64,000 nucleotides of DNA from Pseudomonadota bacterium (lineage in GTDB: Bacteria > Pseudomonadota > Alphaproteobacteria > Rhizobiales > Beijerinckiaceae): assembly GCA_023386155.1 (NCBI GenBank), contig JAEWKH010000016.1:1-64000 (forward strand), given 5' to 3'. Shown here piece after piece: positions 42,772 through 50,693 of the stretch. The notes beneath the pieces are model-generated. The model was not told where the DNA came from, did no database searches, and was given only the letters and a program-made list of their open reading frames with translations. Position 1 is the stretch's first letter. Each line of letters starts with the position of its first letter. A program made the translations under genes and the position numbers.

Positions 42772-45566
42772 GCAGCCTCTTCAAGCGGCGCGCAGATCTC
42801 TGCCAGTGCAGAAAGCAGGCCCCGCCGGTCGATCTTGGAAACGATTTCGGAGATCTTCAATTTTTTTGCCAAAGCGATCTGCTGCAGGTCAGGCTTGACG
42901 GTCAATCCGATCACAGGGGTTGAGCTGTGGTGCGGGTCAGCCCGGAGGGACGCGACAAGAGCGAATCCTGAATGCCCCGACAGCTCCAGATCCGTCACGA
43001 TGATGTCGACCTGCAATCCGTTGGACAGGAGGCGAACCGCCTCCTGGGCCGTCGAAGCCGTCTGAACGCGATAGCCCGAGGCTTTCAGGACCGGGACGAG
43101 CATGTCCCGGAAGAAGGTTGAACTATCGACCAGGAGAAGGGACTTGTCCGGCCCGCCACGCCGATCCTTACGCGCCCAGGTCTCGAGAACCATCGGCAGG
43201 TAATGCGCAATGTTGACGATCTCGGTCGTACGACCCCGGACAACCGCAGACCCGACGAGATCGGAGCGCTCCGCAAGCAGCTCGACATCGAGCTTGTCTT
43301 CGACGATGTCCACGATTTCGGCAACTGCCAGCCCCATCGAGACATCGCCATCGGAAAACACGAGCAGCGACTGCATACCTTGCCGCTTGATCGGCAGCTC
43401 CTCGTCGCAGGATACCAATGGCATCAGGCGCCCCCGATACTGGACGACGGGCCGGCCGCTCGACCATTCGATGGAGGATGCCTCGATTTCCTCAAGACGT
43501 GTCACGAGGGAAAGCGGAACCGCCTTGAGGCTCTCCCCTCCGCCACGGAAGACCAGAAGGCTCGTCATTTCCTCTGCCGCCGCGATCGTCTGCTCAAGAT
43601 TCGCATCGCTCTGGAACTCGTCGCTGTCAGCGCCGGAGCCGACCATCCGCGCGAGCCCGTTGGGATCAATGATGAGCACGACGGCGCCGTCGCCGAGGAT
43701 CGTGTTCCCCGAGAAGAGCTGAATGTGCCTCAGCTTGGACGACATGGGCTTCACGACGATCTCTTCCGTATGGAAGACGCCGTCGACGAGGATGCCGAAG
43801 CGCTGGTGAGCCACCTGCGTCACGACCACGAAGCCATTGTTGACGTCTTCGTTTCCGGAAAGGCCCATGACCTTCGACAGTGGAACGATCGGCAGCAGGC
43901 GGTCGCGCAGGCGCAGGATCGGCGTTCCATTGATACGTTCGATGGAATGCTCGGACGAGGGCGATACTCTTACGAGTTCGGAGACAGCCACCTGGGGGAT
44001 GGCAAAGCGCTGATCCTTGGAAGCCACGATAAGCGCCGCAACGATCGCCAGCGTCAGCGGGATCTTGATCGTGAATGTCGTGCCACGTCCCTGCTCGGAA
44101 CGGATATCGACGGTCCCGCCGATCAGTTCGATATTGGTCTTGACGACGTCCATGCCGACGCCGCGGCCCGACACCGAAGTCACCTTCGCGGCTGTCGAGA
44201 AGCCCGGATGGAAGATGAACTTGGCCACCTGGGCATCGCTCATGCGCTCGACCTCGGCGTCACTGGCAATGCCTCTCTCGACGGCTTTCTTCCGAATGGC
44301 GGCGAAATTCAGCCCCTTGCCATCATCGGCGATCTCAATGGTGATCGAGCCCCCTTCATGATAGGCGTTGAGCCGGATTGTCCCCTTCTCGGGCTTTCCG
44401 GCAGCCTTTCGATCCAACGGATTCTCGATTCCATGGTCGGCCGAGTTGCGGACCATGTGCGTGAGGGGATCCTTGATGACCTCCAGCACCTGACGATCGA
44501 GCTCGGTATCCGCGCCCTGCATCATAAGCTCGATCTTCTTCGAAAGTTCGTTCGAAAGATCGCGCACGACACGCGGAAGCTTCTGCCACGCATTGCCGAT
44601 GGGCTGCATGCGGGTCTTCATGACACCGTCCTGCAGCTCGGCCGTCACCTGCGACAGGCGCTGCAAAGGCACCTTGTAACCGTGATCCTCAGAACTCCTC
44701 CGGGCAATCTCAAGCAGCTGGTTTCGCGTCAGAACGAGTTCCGACACCATGGTCATCAGATGTTCGAGCGTATCGACATTGACGCGGATGGTCTGGACCT
44801 TCCCGGCAATCCCTTCACCGCTCTCGCTCGAATCCGAGGTATCGGCATTCTTCTTGGAAGCCTGCGCGCGTGCGGGAGGCGCTGCTTCTGCCTTCGGGGC
44901 ACCTGCTGCAGGCTTCTCGATCAGGAGCGGAGCTGGCCCGGGCGCCTCACGGAAGGCACGCTCGAGCTCATCGAGCGAAACCTCGCCGGGCTTCAAGGCC
45001 CGTTCGAGCACCTGATACGTCAGAGTGCCGGAGGTCGAAGCCTTCTCCGGTCCTGGCGCCTCTTGGAAGGCCCGCTCGAGCTCGTCCAGCGAGACCTCTC
45101 CCGGCTTCAACTCTCGCTCAAGGACCTGATAAACCGGCTGCCCGCCCGATGGCGACGATGCCGGCTGGGGAGCCTCTTCAGGAGGGAGAGCTTCCTGGGA
45201 CGCCATCTTGTCCAGCATCTCGATGAGATCGCTGTCGGAGCCCTCCGGTTCCGCGCCTTGCCGCTCAAGTTCGCCCAGGATTTCCTTGATCCGGTCGAGA
45301 GTTGCAAGGATCAGCGACACGGCAGGAGTCGTCACGGCCATGCCGTCGCGAAACTTGCCCATGAGGGTTTCTGCGGCATGCGCAAGTGCCTCGAGACGCG
45401 GCAGCCCAAGAAAACCGCAGGTTCCCTTGATCGTGTGAACCAGGCGGAAAATATTACTGAGAATAGCTTCGTTGTTAGGATCTTGCTCGAAGCGGACCAT
45501 CTCCACGTCGACCGTTTCGAGATGCTCGTTGGTCTCGGTTAGGAATTCAAGAAGAAGGTCGTCCAT
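42768..45566 (-). CDS. cheA: Hybrid chemotaxis kinase CheA with second CheW-like domain and receiver
   Basis: The 932-residue protein has an HPt domain (phospho-acceptor His44 in LVHTIKGTCGF), a linker with two 38-residue repeats (about 145-173 and 183-211) where P2 would be, dimerisation and HATPase domains (RNSADHGIE, GRGVGMDVV), a first CheW-like domain (about 555-690), a second (about 700-800) and a C-terminal receiver (LLLVDSS, Asp in VTDLELSG). Ordinary CheA is about 650 residues. Alphaproteobacterial CheA-receiver hybrids are known, but the domain set here is large. It is first in its operon. Confidence 0.92.
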   Translation of the reverse strand: MDDLLLEFLTETNEHLETVDVEMVRFEQDPNNEAILSNIFRLVHTIKGTCGFLGLPRLEALAHAAETLMGKFRDGMAVTTPAVSLILATLDRIKEILGELERQGAEPEGSDSDLIEMLDKMASQEALPPEEAPQPASSPSGGQPVYQVLERELKPGEVSLDELERAFQEAPGPEKASTSGTLTYQVLERALKPGEVSLDELERAFREAPGPAPLLIEKPAAGAPKAEAAPPARAQASKKNADTSDSSESGEGIAGKVQTIRVNVDTLEHLMTMVSELVLTRNQLLEIARRSSEDHGYKVPLQRLSQVTAELQDGVMKTRMQPIGNAWQKLPRVVRDLSNELSKKIELMMQGADTELDRQVLEVIKDPLTHMVRNSADHGIENPLDRKAAGKPEKGTIRLNAYHEGGSITIEIADDGKGLNFAAIRKKAVERGIASDAEVERMSDAQVAKFIFHPGFSTAAKVTSVSGRGVGMDVVKTNIELIGGTVDIRSEQGRGTTFTIKIPLTLAIVAALIVASKDQRFAIPQVAVSELVRVSPSSEHSIERINGTPILRLRDRLLPIVPLSKVMGLSGNEDVNNGFVVVTQVAHQRFGILVDGVFHTEEIVVKPMSSKLRHIQLFSGNTILGDGAVVLIIDPNGLARMVGSGADSDEFQSDANLEQTIAAAEEMTSLLVFRGGGESLKAVPLSLVTRLEEIEASSIEWSSGRPVVQYRGRLMPLVSCDEELPIKRQGMQSLLVFSDGDVSMGLAVAEIVDIVEDKLDVELLAERSDLVGSAVVRGRTTEIVNIAHYLPMVLETWARKDRRGGPDKSLLLVDSSTFFRDMLVPVLKASGYRVQTASTAQEAVRLLSNGLQVDIIVTDLELSGHSGFALVASLRADPHHSSTPVIGLTVKPDLQQIALAKKLKISEIVSKIDRRGLLSALAEICAPLEEAA

Positions 45567-46445
45567 TGCCGTGTCTCAACTCTTAACTACGTGAACTGAT
45601 GGGCATAGATCATCGAGCCCTTCAAGATGGGTGAGTCCTGCGGCCTTCACGCCGGCAATAAAGCGCTGAACTTCATGTCCATGCTTGGGGAATCGAAGGG
45701 CGGCGTCCTTGTCCGCACTCAGGTTCCGTGAAACATCCGATTGCTTCGCGAATGTCTCCGGATTGAGATCGGCACTCTTCCTGTTGTCATGCCCCGCCCC
45801 GATACGCCCTGTTCACTCCGCCAGATTTGCCGCGGGTTCTCTTGTCTGAGGAATGCCTGGGACGGTTCGACAACTTTCATGTGTCGAGAACAACGGTCCA
45901 GGGCGCTCCTCACCCTTCAGCTCAATCATAACGCAGGGGAAGAATAAGTCTCCGTTTCCTGCAATAAAGTTAACGCACGCGGGAGACGCTGAATTTATTT
46001 CAGGATTTCAGGCTGAACGCCGATGCGGCCCCTTGCCGGCAGACTGGAATGCCAGCGCTGCGCTAGAGCGCTCAGGGAACGATCCGTCCCAGCTCCCTCG
46101 GACTTTGCGGACGTCGCGCCCATCGCTGCAGTGAAAGCAAGATGCCACCGGGAAGGTTTATCCTTCGCCGATGGCATCCGACATTGTTCTGATTGCAGTC
46201 TTGTGCCTGCCCTGGCCCGGCAGCCTTGATCGCGATCACCGGGCCGGCAGATCTTGGGTCTCGCTCGTCGCACGGTCCTGGAGGCTTGTGTCCGATGACC
46301 GGCTGTCGAGAGAGTTGGCGGCAGGTCCAAAAATGCAGGTCGACTTTCGACTCCGCTGCTCATGAGCCGCTCCACCTGAGTGGAATCTCTTCTTTGACCT
46401 GCCGCATCTTCTCACGGCGAACCGAACCCGGTTCGCCGGCAAGCG
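45567..46445. other. Gene-free stretch between cheA and ftcR
   Basis: I see no convincing gene in these 879 bases. On the minus strand 45575-45812 is open and reads a soluble-looking peptide ending GLTHLEGLDDLCPSVHVVKS, but it has no usable start codon. Other open frames (for example 45995-46375 minus) lack ribosome sites and look like GC-rich noise. AGAGCGCTC at 46064 faintly recalls the repeat family. The cheA promoter should lie near 45600-45700, but no flagellar box is present. Confidence 0.4.
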
Positions 46446-47132
46446 CTAAGACGCTGCGCCCACGTATGAGTAGCCGATGTAACGCTTCGCATCGATCGGA
46501 TCGTATCCGAGGCGCTGCCGAAGCTTCTTGCGCAGCTTGCTGATATGCCCCTCGACGACGCTGTCTTCGACATCGTCACTGTAGATCCCATAAACCGCGT
46601 CGAAGATCTGCTTCTTGGTCAGGCGGTGACCTCTCTTGCGGACCAGGTATTCAAGAATGTGCCGCTCCCGACGCGGCAGCGCCAGAGGCATTCCATCGAC
46701 CTCAGGATCACGTCCGTCGAAGAAAACCTTGAGCCTGTCGGTATCGTTCTGGGTCTTCTTCCCTGCGCTCGCGTTGACTCGCCGCCAGACCGCCTCCGAC
46801 CGGGCGAGAATCTCACGAACATGGACAGGCTTGCGGACGACATCATCGAACTTCGCGGTGAAGAGCTCCAAGGTCTCTTCAAGAGAGCGTACATCGCTCA
46901 ATGCGATGATGGGCGCCTTGGAATAGCGGCGAATGCTTTCCGCGGAATGAACCCGCTCGTCGAAGCTTCCAAGAACGAAACCTTGAATAGCTTCGAGATC
47001 GGCATCGGAAGCCGATTCCAGCCATTCATTGAATTCACTTGCATATAAGCCAAGGGAGGATATGCCTTCACGCTTAAAACTCGCAACATATCCAGACGTA
47101 ACCATCTGCCGGTCATCGACGACGATATACAT
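46446..47132 (-). CDS. ftcR: Flagellar master regulator FtcR/Rem
   Basis: A 228-residue OmpR-type protein closely like Brucella FtcR and Sinorhizobium Rem: the DDVVRKPVHVREILAR block, GRDPEVDGMPLALPRRERHIL and DVEDSVVEGHISKLRKKL, with a C-terminal winged helix. The receiver-like domain has no Asp at the phospho-acceptor position (GFVLGSFDE), as in FtcR/Rem, so it probably acts without phosphorylation. It activates flagellar operons such as fliF. It is the leading candidate for the protein that binds the shared flagellar box. Confidence 0.93.
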   Translation of the reverse strand: MYIVVDDRQMVTSGYVASFKREGISSLGLYASEFNEWLESASDADLEAIQGFVLGSFDERVHSAESIRRYSKAPIIALSDVRSLEETLELFTAKFDDVVRKPVHVREILARSEAVWRRVNASAGKKTQNDTDRLKVFFDGRDPEVDGMPLALPRRERHILEYLVRKRGHRLTKKQIFDAVYGIYSDDVEDSVVEGHISKLRKKLRQRLGYDPIDAKRYIGYSYVGAAS

Positions 47133-47734
47133 GTATTCTGCCCCGCCTTAGTAATTAAGTGCGTATTACCTGTTTATTACTGCCGCGCGCTTCTTATTTA
47201 CTCAACTAACTCGCGTTCTTCGGCGATATCCAGAAGGTAGTGGCTATCGATTTCACGGACAATACGTAAATAATGGGAGCCGTCTTCCAGTTATGGTTAA
47301 TGCTCTTTAACGAAGCTTAAAGGGCTCTTAATCGCGGTTTCCGGGCCCGTCAGCGTCGGGTTCCCGACAGATCGAGGAGCCAACAATTTGACAAGACAGG
47401 CGTTTTTTTCATCATAGCTGTTATAAGGATGCAATGATGCTGCCTCGACCGCAGTAAATGAAGCACAATTACTACGTGGTTTCCGCAGTTTTGCCGTACG
47501 TGGAAGCACTTAGTCTTTGCCGAATCCCACGCCTGGGAGTGAATCAGCCCAGGGCGCAAATCGCCGTCCCAGAAGCGAGCTTGCCGGCGCCTGCCGCTCG
47601 TCCAAGTGAGGAGCGAGGCTCGCAGTTGCACCCATCGAGGCATGCGGAGCATTATCCGCCCTTCGCCTTTTGCCAGATGAAGATTGCGCGAAGCATGCTC
47701 GTGCACCGTCAGAGGACCTTTCGGGAAATCGTTG
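47133..47734. other. AT-rich divergent region upstream of ftcR
   Basis: The 602-base gap is AT-rich near ftcR (47150-47330), in keeping with a promoter region, and contains a short perfect hairpin GTCGGG-TT-CCCGAC at 47355-47368. A core resembling the flagellar box (TTGCGCGAAGC) lies at 47684-47694, oriented toward ftcR but 550 bases away. I find no gene in it; open frames at 47350-47746 lack any support. Confidence 0.4.
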
Positions 47735-48220
47735 ATGAATTGTCATGCCCTCGTAGTCGAGGGCGAGTACTTCATTGCCGATGACATGGCCAAGGCTCTG
47801 GAAACGCTCGGTGTGAAGATTGTCGGACCTGCATCCGACAAGGAGAAGACGATGGCTCTTCTCTCGTCAGACCGGCAGATCGATGCAGCCATTCTTGATA
47901 TCAATTTGCGCGGGGCGACCGCTTTTCCGATTGCCGATACGCTCATTCATCAAGGCGTCCCCTTCGTGTTCGCAACGGGTTACGCCCCCTCGATCCCTTC
48001 GACTTATGCCGGAATTCCCTGGTGGGAAAAGCCCTTCAACTCTGAGGACTTGGCCAAGGCGCTGCCCCAGCTTGTCAAGGATGCCCGATCATTCGCCACG
48101 TTCTGGGATGCACCCCGGGCGACTGCCCGTTCGACCTGCCTATCAATCTCAAGCTTGAATCGGCCTGTGCTGTTGCTTCATGCTAAAGCATCGGGTCCAC
48201 TTTTTCGCACGATGCACTAA
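47735..48220 (+). CDS. Single-domain response regulator with altered acidic pocket
   Basis: A 161-residue protein with a receiver over residues 1-118: the phospho-acceptor Asp in AILDINLRG, Thr in FATGY and Lys in WEKPF are present, but the acidic motif normally read VEDE is VEGE. Divalent-metal binding may be weaker. No output domain follows; the last 30 residues are not conserved-looking, and the final dozen codons and stop lie inside a repeat (48188-48215). I choose MNCHALVV as start. Confidence 0.75.
   Translation: MNCHALVVEGEYFIADDMAKALETLGVKIVGPASDKEKTMALLSSDRQIDAAILDINLRGATAFPIADTLIHQGVPFVFATGYAPSIPSTYAGIPWWEKPFNSEDLAKALPQLVKDARSFATFWDAPRATARSTCLSISSLNRPVLLLHAKASGPLFRTMH
48188..48215. 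repeat. Stem-loop repeat family member ending the regulator gene
   Basis: GCATCG and CGATGC arms enclose GGTCCACTTTTTCGCA, the compact form of the family. It supplies the last codons of the response regulator at 47735 (HAKASGPLFRTMH) and its stop just beyond. Confidence 0.65.
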
Positions 48221-48248
48221 GGACACGATCAAGAGGGGGTTTGTCCGT

Positions 48249-49124
48249 ATGAGCATTACCGTTTCGAGCCCGGACCTTCAGGCCCGGATCTCAGAGAATG
48301 GAGCCGAACTGGTGCGGCTCCAGGACAAGCAAGGGCGAGACCTTTTGTGGGACGGCAATCCCGACTATTGGACCGGGCGGTCGCCCCTTCTCTTTCCCGT
48401 TGTCGGGCGTGTCAGGAATGATCGGATCCGGGTCGGCGGCGTTGAGTATGAGTTGCCGAAGCATGGCTTCGCACGCACGTCCCGCTTCGAGATCGAAGAG
48501 GCCAGCCCATCCCAATGCCGTTTCAGCCTTCGCTCGGACGAAGGCACGCTCAAACGGTATCCCTTCCCGTTTCGTCTCGACGTGACCTACAGGATCGAGG
48601 AAACAACGCTTGCGATTGCGGCTTCGGTGACCAATACGGGCCCGTCTCCGATGCCGGTCTCTTTCGGCTTCCACCCGGCTTTTCGCTGGCCGCTGCCTTT
48701 CGGGGCGCCGCGGGAAGCGCACGTGATCCGCTTCGAACGGGAAGAAACAATCCCTGTTCGCCGACCCGTCGACGGCCTCGTCAGCCGGGCTGCCGAGGCA
48801 AGCCCCGTTCATGGGCGCACGCTTTCGCTGCATGACAGCCTTTTCGAGGCTGACGCCCTCGTCTTCGATCGCCTCGAAAGCAGATCAGTCCGGTATGGAG
48901 CGTCGGGCAGCGGTTCGATACGCGTCGATTTTCCGGATATGCCGCACCTGGGGATCTGGACCAAACCTGGCGCCGGCTTCATCTGCATCGAGCCCTGGCA
49001 GGGTCATGCGGACCCAGAAGGCTTCGATGGTGAATTTGTCGACAAGCCCGGCATTGTCCTCATCCAGCCAGGCGAGAGGCGGGAGTTCTCCATGAGGATC
49101 ACGGTCGAAAACGCTGACATGTGA
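48249..49124 (+). CDS. Aldose 1-epimerase-family protein
   Basis: The 291-residue protein fits the galactose-mutarotase fold: GAELVRLQDKQGRDLLWDG at the start, ELPKHGFARTSRF (first catalytic His), SFGFHPAFRWP (second His) and a late catalytic acid near FICIEPWQG. It probably interconverts sugar anomers, as in LacX/YeaD-like relatives. A GAGGGGG site lies ten bases before MSITV; the longer frame starts within the repeat. No sugar operon is nearby. Confidence 0.85.
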   Translation: MSITVSSPDLQARISENGAELVRLQDKQGRDLLWDGNPDYWTGRSPLLFPVVGRVRNDRIRVGGVEYELPKHGFARTSRFEIEEASPSQCRFSLRSDEGTLKRYPFPFRLDVTYRIEETTLAIAASVTNTGPSPMPVSFGFHPAFRWPLPFGAPREAHVIRFEREETIPVRRPVDGLVSRAAEASPVHGRTLSLHDSLFEADALVFDRLESRSVRYGASGSGSIRVDFPDMPHLGIWTKPGAGFICIEPWQGHADPEGFDGEFVDKPGIVLIQPGERREFSMRITVENADM

Positions 49125-49180
49125 CGTGCAGGCACCACCTTGACCGTGCCGAGCGCGTCTTTGCAGCGCTCGTACTGGCG

Positions 49181-49567
49181 TCACTGGTTCGTCACGAGTT
49201 CGCGGATTTTCTGGACCACGACCTCGCTGGAATAGGGTTTCGGCACAAACCGCCCTTCCTCCGGCATCTGCTCAGGACACGGCCTGTGGTATGCGGAGGA
49301 GATCAAGAGCGAAATATGCGGCCAGCGGTGCTGAACGCTTTCGGCAAGGTCGAGCCCGTTCATGGACCCGGGCATGTCGATATCGGTGAAGAGCACCTTC
49401 ACGTTATCCGAACAGGTTTCCAGCACGGCGAGGGCCACATCGGCATTGGCCGCTTCCAGCACATGGAATCCCGCATCCTGCAAATCATCGGCAGCCGCCA
49501 TCCGCACGAGGAGTTCATCCTCGACGAGCAGAACAACCGGCTGGTCATCTGAATAAGTGTTCATCAT
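49181..49567 (-). CDS. Single-domain response regulator with EcfG-type promoter
   Basis: A 128-residue receiver with VEDE acidic pair, phospho-acceptor Asp in LFTDIDMPGSMNG, Ser in ISSAY and Lys in PKPY. No output domain. A GGAAC-N16-CGTT sequence ends ten bases before the ATG at 49567, so the gene is likely part of the general stress regulon with a very short leader, or starts at the next Met. Such receivers in alphaproteobacteria often feed the PhyR cascade, which is inference here. Confidence 0.85.
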   Translation of the reverse strand: MMNTYSDDQPVVLLVEDELLVRMAAADDLQDAGFHVLEAANADVALAVLETCSDNVKVLFTDIDMPGSMNGLDLAESVQHRWPHISLLISSAYHRPCPEQMPEEGRFVPKPYSSEVVVQKIRELVTNQ

Positions 49568-49576
49568 GAGCCATGG

Positions 49577-49601
49577 AACGAAACTAACTTATGTTAGTTC
49601 C
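49577..49601 (-). promoter_or_regulatory. EcfG-type (general stress sigma) promoter
   Basis: On the minus strand GGAAC (49601-49597), 16 bases and CGTT (49580-49577) match the alphaproteobacterial EcfG consensus. The spacer is a dyad (AACTAAC/GTTAGTT), and the plus strand reads GGAAC-N16-AGTT, one base from consensus, toward the gene at 49642. Confidence 0.7.
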
Positions 49602-49641
49602 TACTGCTCAGGTACCTTTTTGAGGAGGGAACAGAGCCATA

Positions 49642-49875
49642 ATGCCCCACAAGTTCAAAGTCGGGGACCATGTGCGGTTGGTCAAGCTTGCAAGCACGAA
49701 TACCGTTGAGGCCTTTCTCAATATGGTAACGACCATCGATGTCGCGCAGCCTCAGGACACATGGGAGATCACCCGCCTTCTTCCGGCGGACAACAACGGC
49801 TTCCAGTACCATATCAAGGGTCATCGGAAGGGCCCTGAGCGCCTCGTTCGCGAAGAGCAACTTCAGCCCGCCTGA
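49642..49875 (+). CDS. Small conserved-looking protein of unknown function
   Basis: A 77-residue protein with a GAGGAGG ribosome site 15 bases upstream. It starts KFKVGDHVRLVK and contains TWEITRLLPADNNGFQYHIKG and ERLVREEQL, a pattern like small SH3-like or KOW-like beta proteins common in Methylobacterium and Bradyrhizobium. An imperfect EcfG-like promoter (49575-49599) may drive it. No function can be assigned. Confidence 0.7.
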   Translation: MPHKFKVGDHVRLVKLASTNTVEAFLNMVTTIDVAQPQDTWEITRLLPADNNGFQYHIKGHRKGPERLVREEQLQPA

Positions 49876-49958
49876 CCCGCCCTCCCAGAAAGCAGGCTCG
49901 CAGGCCTGCCTGATGCATCCAGGCAGACCCGATGGGCTTCGCTCAAGCATCGGGCCTA

Positions 49959-50007
49959 GCGCATCGCGCAAAAAAGTGGACTCGGCTTTTCGGGTCCAAC
50001 GATGCGC
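49959..50007. repeat. Stem-loop repeat family member
   Basis: GCATCG (49961-49966) and CGATGC (50000-50005) arms flank AAAAAAGTGGACTCGG and GGGTCC. It lies in the convergent space between the small gene ending at 49875 and the small minus-strand gene at 50079. Confidence 0.65.
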
Positions 50008-50078
50008 CGCTTAAGGAAAAGAGCCTCGGAAGCAGAGCTGGCGACGACAGATTGCCCGGATGCCTCGTGACTGCCCGC

Positions 50079-50285
50079 TCAGCTTGCCTCACGAAGGGCA
50101 TCGCCATCTTGATCGGCGGCAGGCTGGCTCCGGCGGCGGAAATCGTGCAATTCCTGCCGAACCGTCTCGAGAACCGGGTTGAAGGTCGGCCCATGCTCCT
50201 TGGCAATTTCGACAAGGACGTCGATCGCCCGGAGCAGTCGCTCCTCGTTGACCGGCTCCCACTTGCGTCCTGACCACTCGTCCAT
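50079..50285 (-). CDS. Small protein of unknown function
   Basis: The 68-residue protein MDEWSGRKWEP... has a strong GAGGAGGG ribosome site seven bases before the ATG, the main reason for calling it. It has a helical middle ERLLRAIDVLVEIAKEHG and PVLETVRQELHDF and a charged tail. The frame stays open 450 bases further upstream but runs through repeat sequence. No family recognised. Confidence 0.6.
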   Translation of the reverse strand: MDEWSGRKWEPVNEERLLRAIDVLVEIAKEHGPTFNPVLETVRQELHDFRRRSQPAADQDGDALREAS

Positions 50286-50379
50286 CGCTGACCCTCCTCG
50301 TGGATCGTGAGACACTGATCCAGAGAATCTTGCATCTGGGTTAAAGCCCGCCACGCAGGGAAGATATGCACAGCCTAAA

Positions 50380-50427
50380 GCATCGGACCCAAAGGTGGAT
50401 TTGCACGTTTGGGACCCGATCCGATGC
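50380..50427. repeat. Stem-loop repeat family member with nested arms
   Basis: GCATCGGA (50380-50387) pairs with TCCGATGC (50420-50427); within it CCCAAA (50388-50393) pairs with TTTGGG (50408-50413). The loop holds GGTGGA, the remnant of the AAGTGGA core. Confidence 0.7.
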
Positions 50428-50445
50428 CTTCTCTCTTGACTGAGA

Positions 50446-50532
50446 GCATCGTTGTGCGCGGACCCGGAGGGCCGCGTCAGCGAAAACCGGGCCCACTTTT
50501 CGCTAGCGCGGCCCGCTGGGTCCGCACGATGC
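50446..50532. repeat. Longest stem-loop repeat family member
   Basis: Outer arms GCATCG...GCGGACCC and GGGTCCGC-ACGATGC, middle arms GGCCGCG/CGCGGCC and inner arms AGCGAAAA/TTTTCGCT fold into one 87-base hairpin. The inner loop is CCGGGCCCA. Parts of it recur at 7720-7790. Confidence 0.7.
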
Positions 50533-50693
50533 ACTAGCGGCTCCCCGTCGGATGGTTTCCAGGGCCCAGCCCGCATGGTGGGCTGTCTGGAGCCGCCTGG
50601 CCAATAAGTGCATGGAACCGCTGAGTTATTGGGGTGGTTTACGGTTGAGCCAGGCCATCTGGCCGCGACCGAACCATGAGGGTGTGAAAGACT

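Larger units (their letters stand above)
50286..50693. other. Intergenic region with two large stem-loop repeats
   Basis: The 408 bases between the small minus-strand gene and yihY hold two repeat units (50380-50427 and 50446-50532). At 50614 lies GGAAC-N17-GGTT, one base from the EcfG consensus, 76 bases before the yihY ATG. No gene is seen. Confidence 0.45.

Noticed and set aside
43203..45542. Open frame of 779 codons on the plus strand opposite cheA
   Set aside because: It mirrors the codon phase of cheA in GC-rich DNA, has an Arg/His/Asp-rich composition without domains, and lies wholly inside a certain gene.
45995..46375. Possible 126-codon gene downstream of ftcR
   Set aside because: Arg/Ser/Pro-rich low-information peptide with no ribosome site; other frames are equally open.
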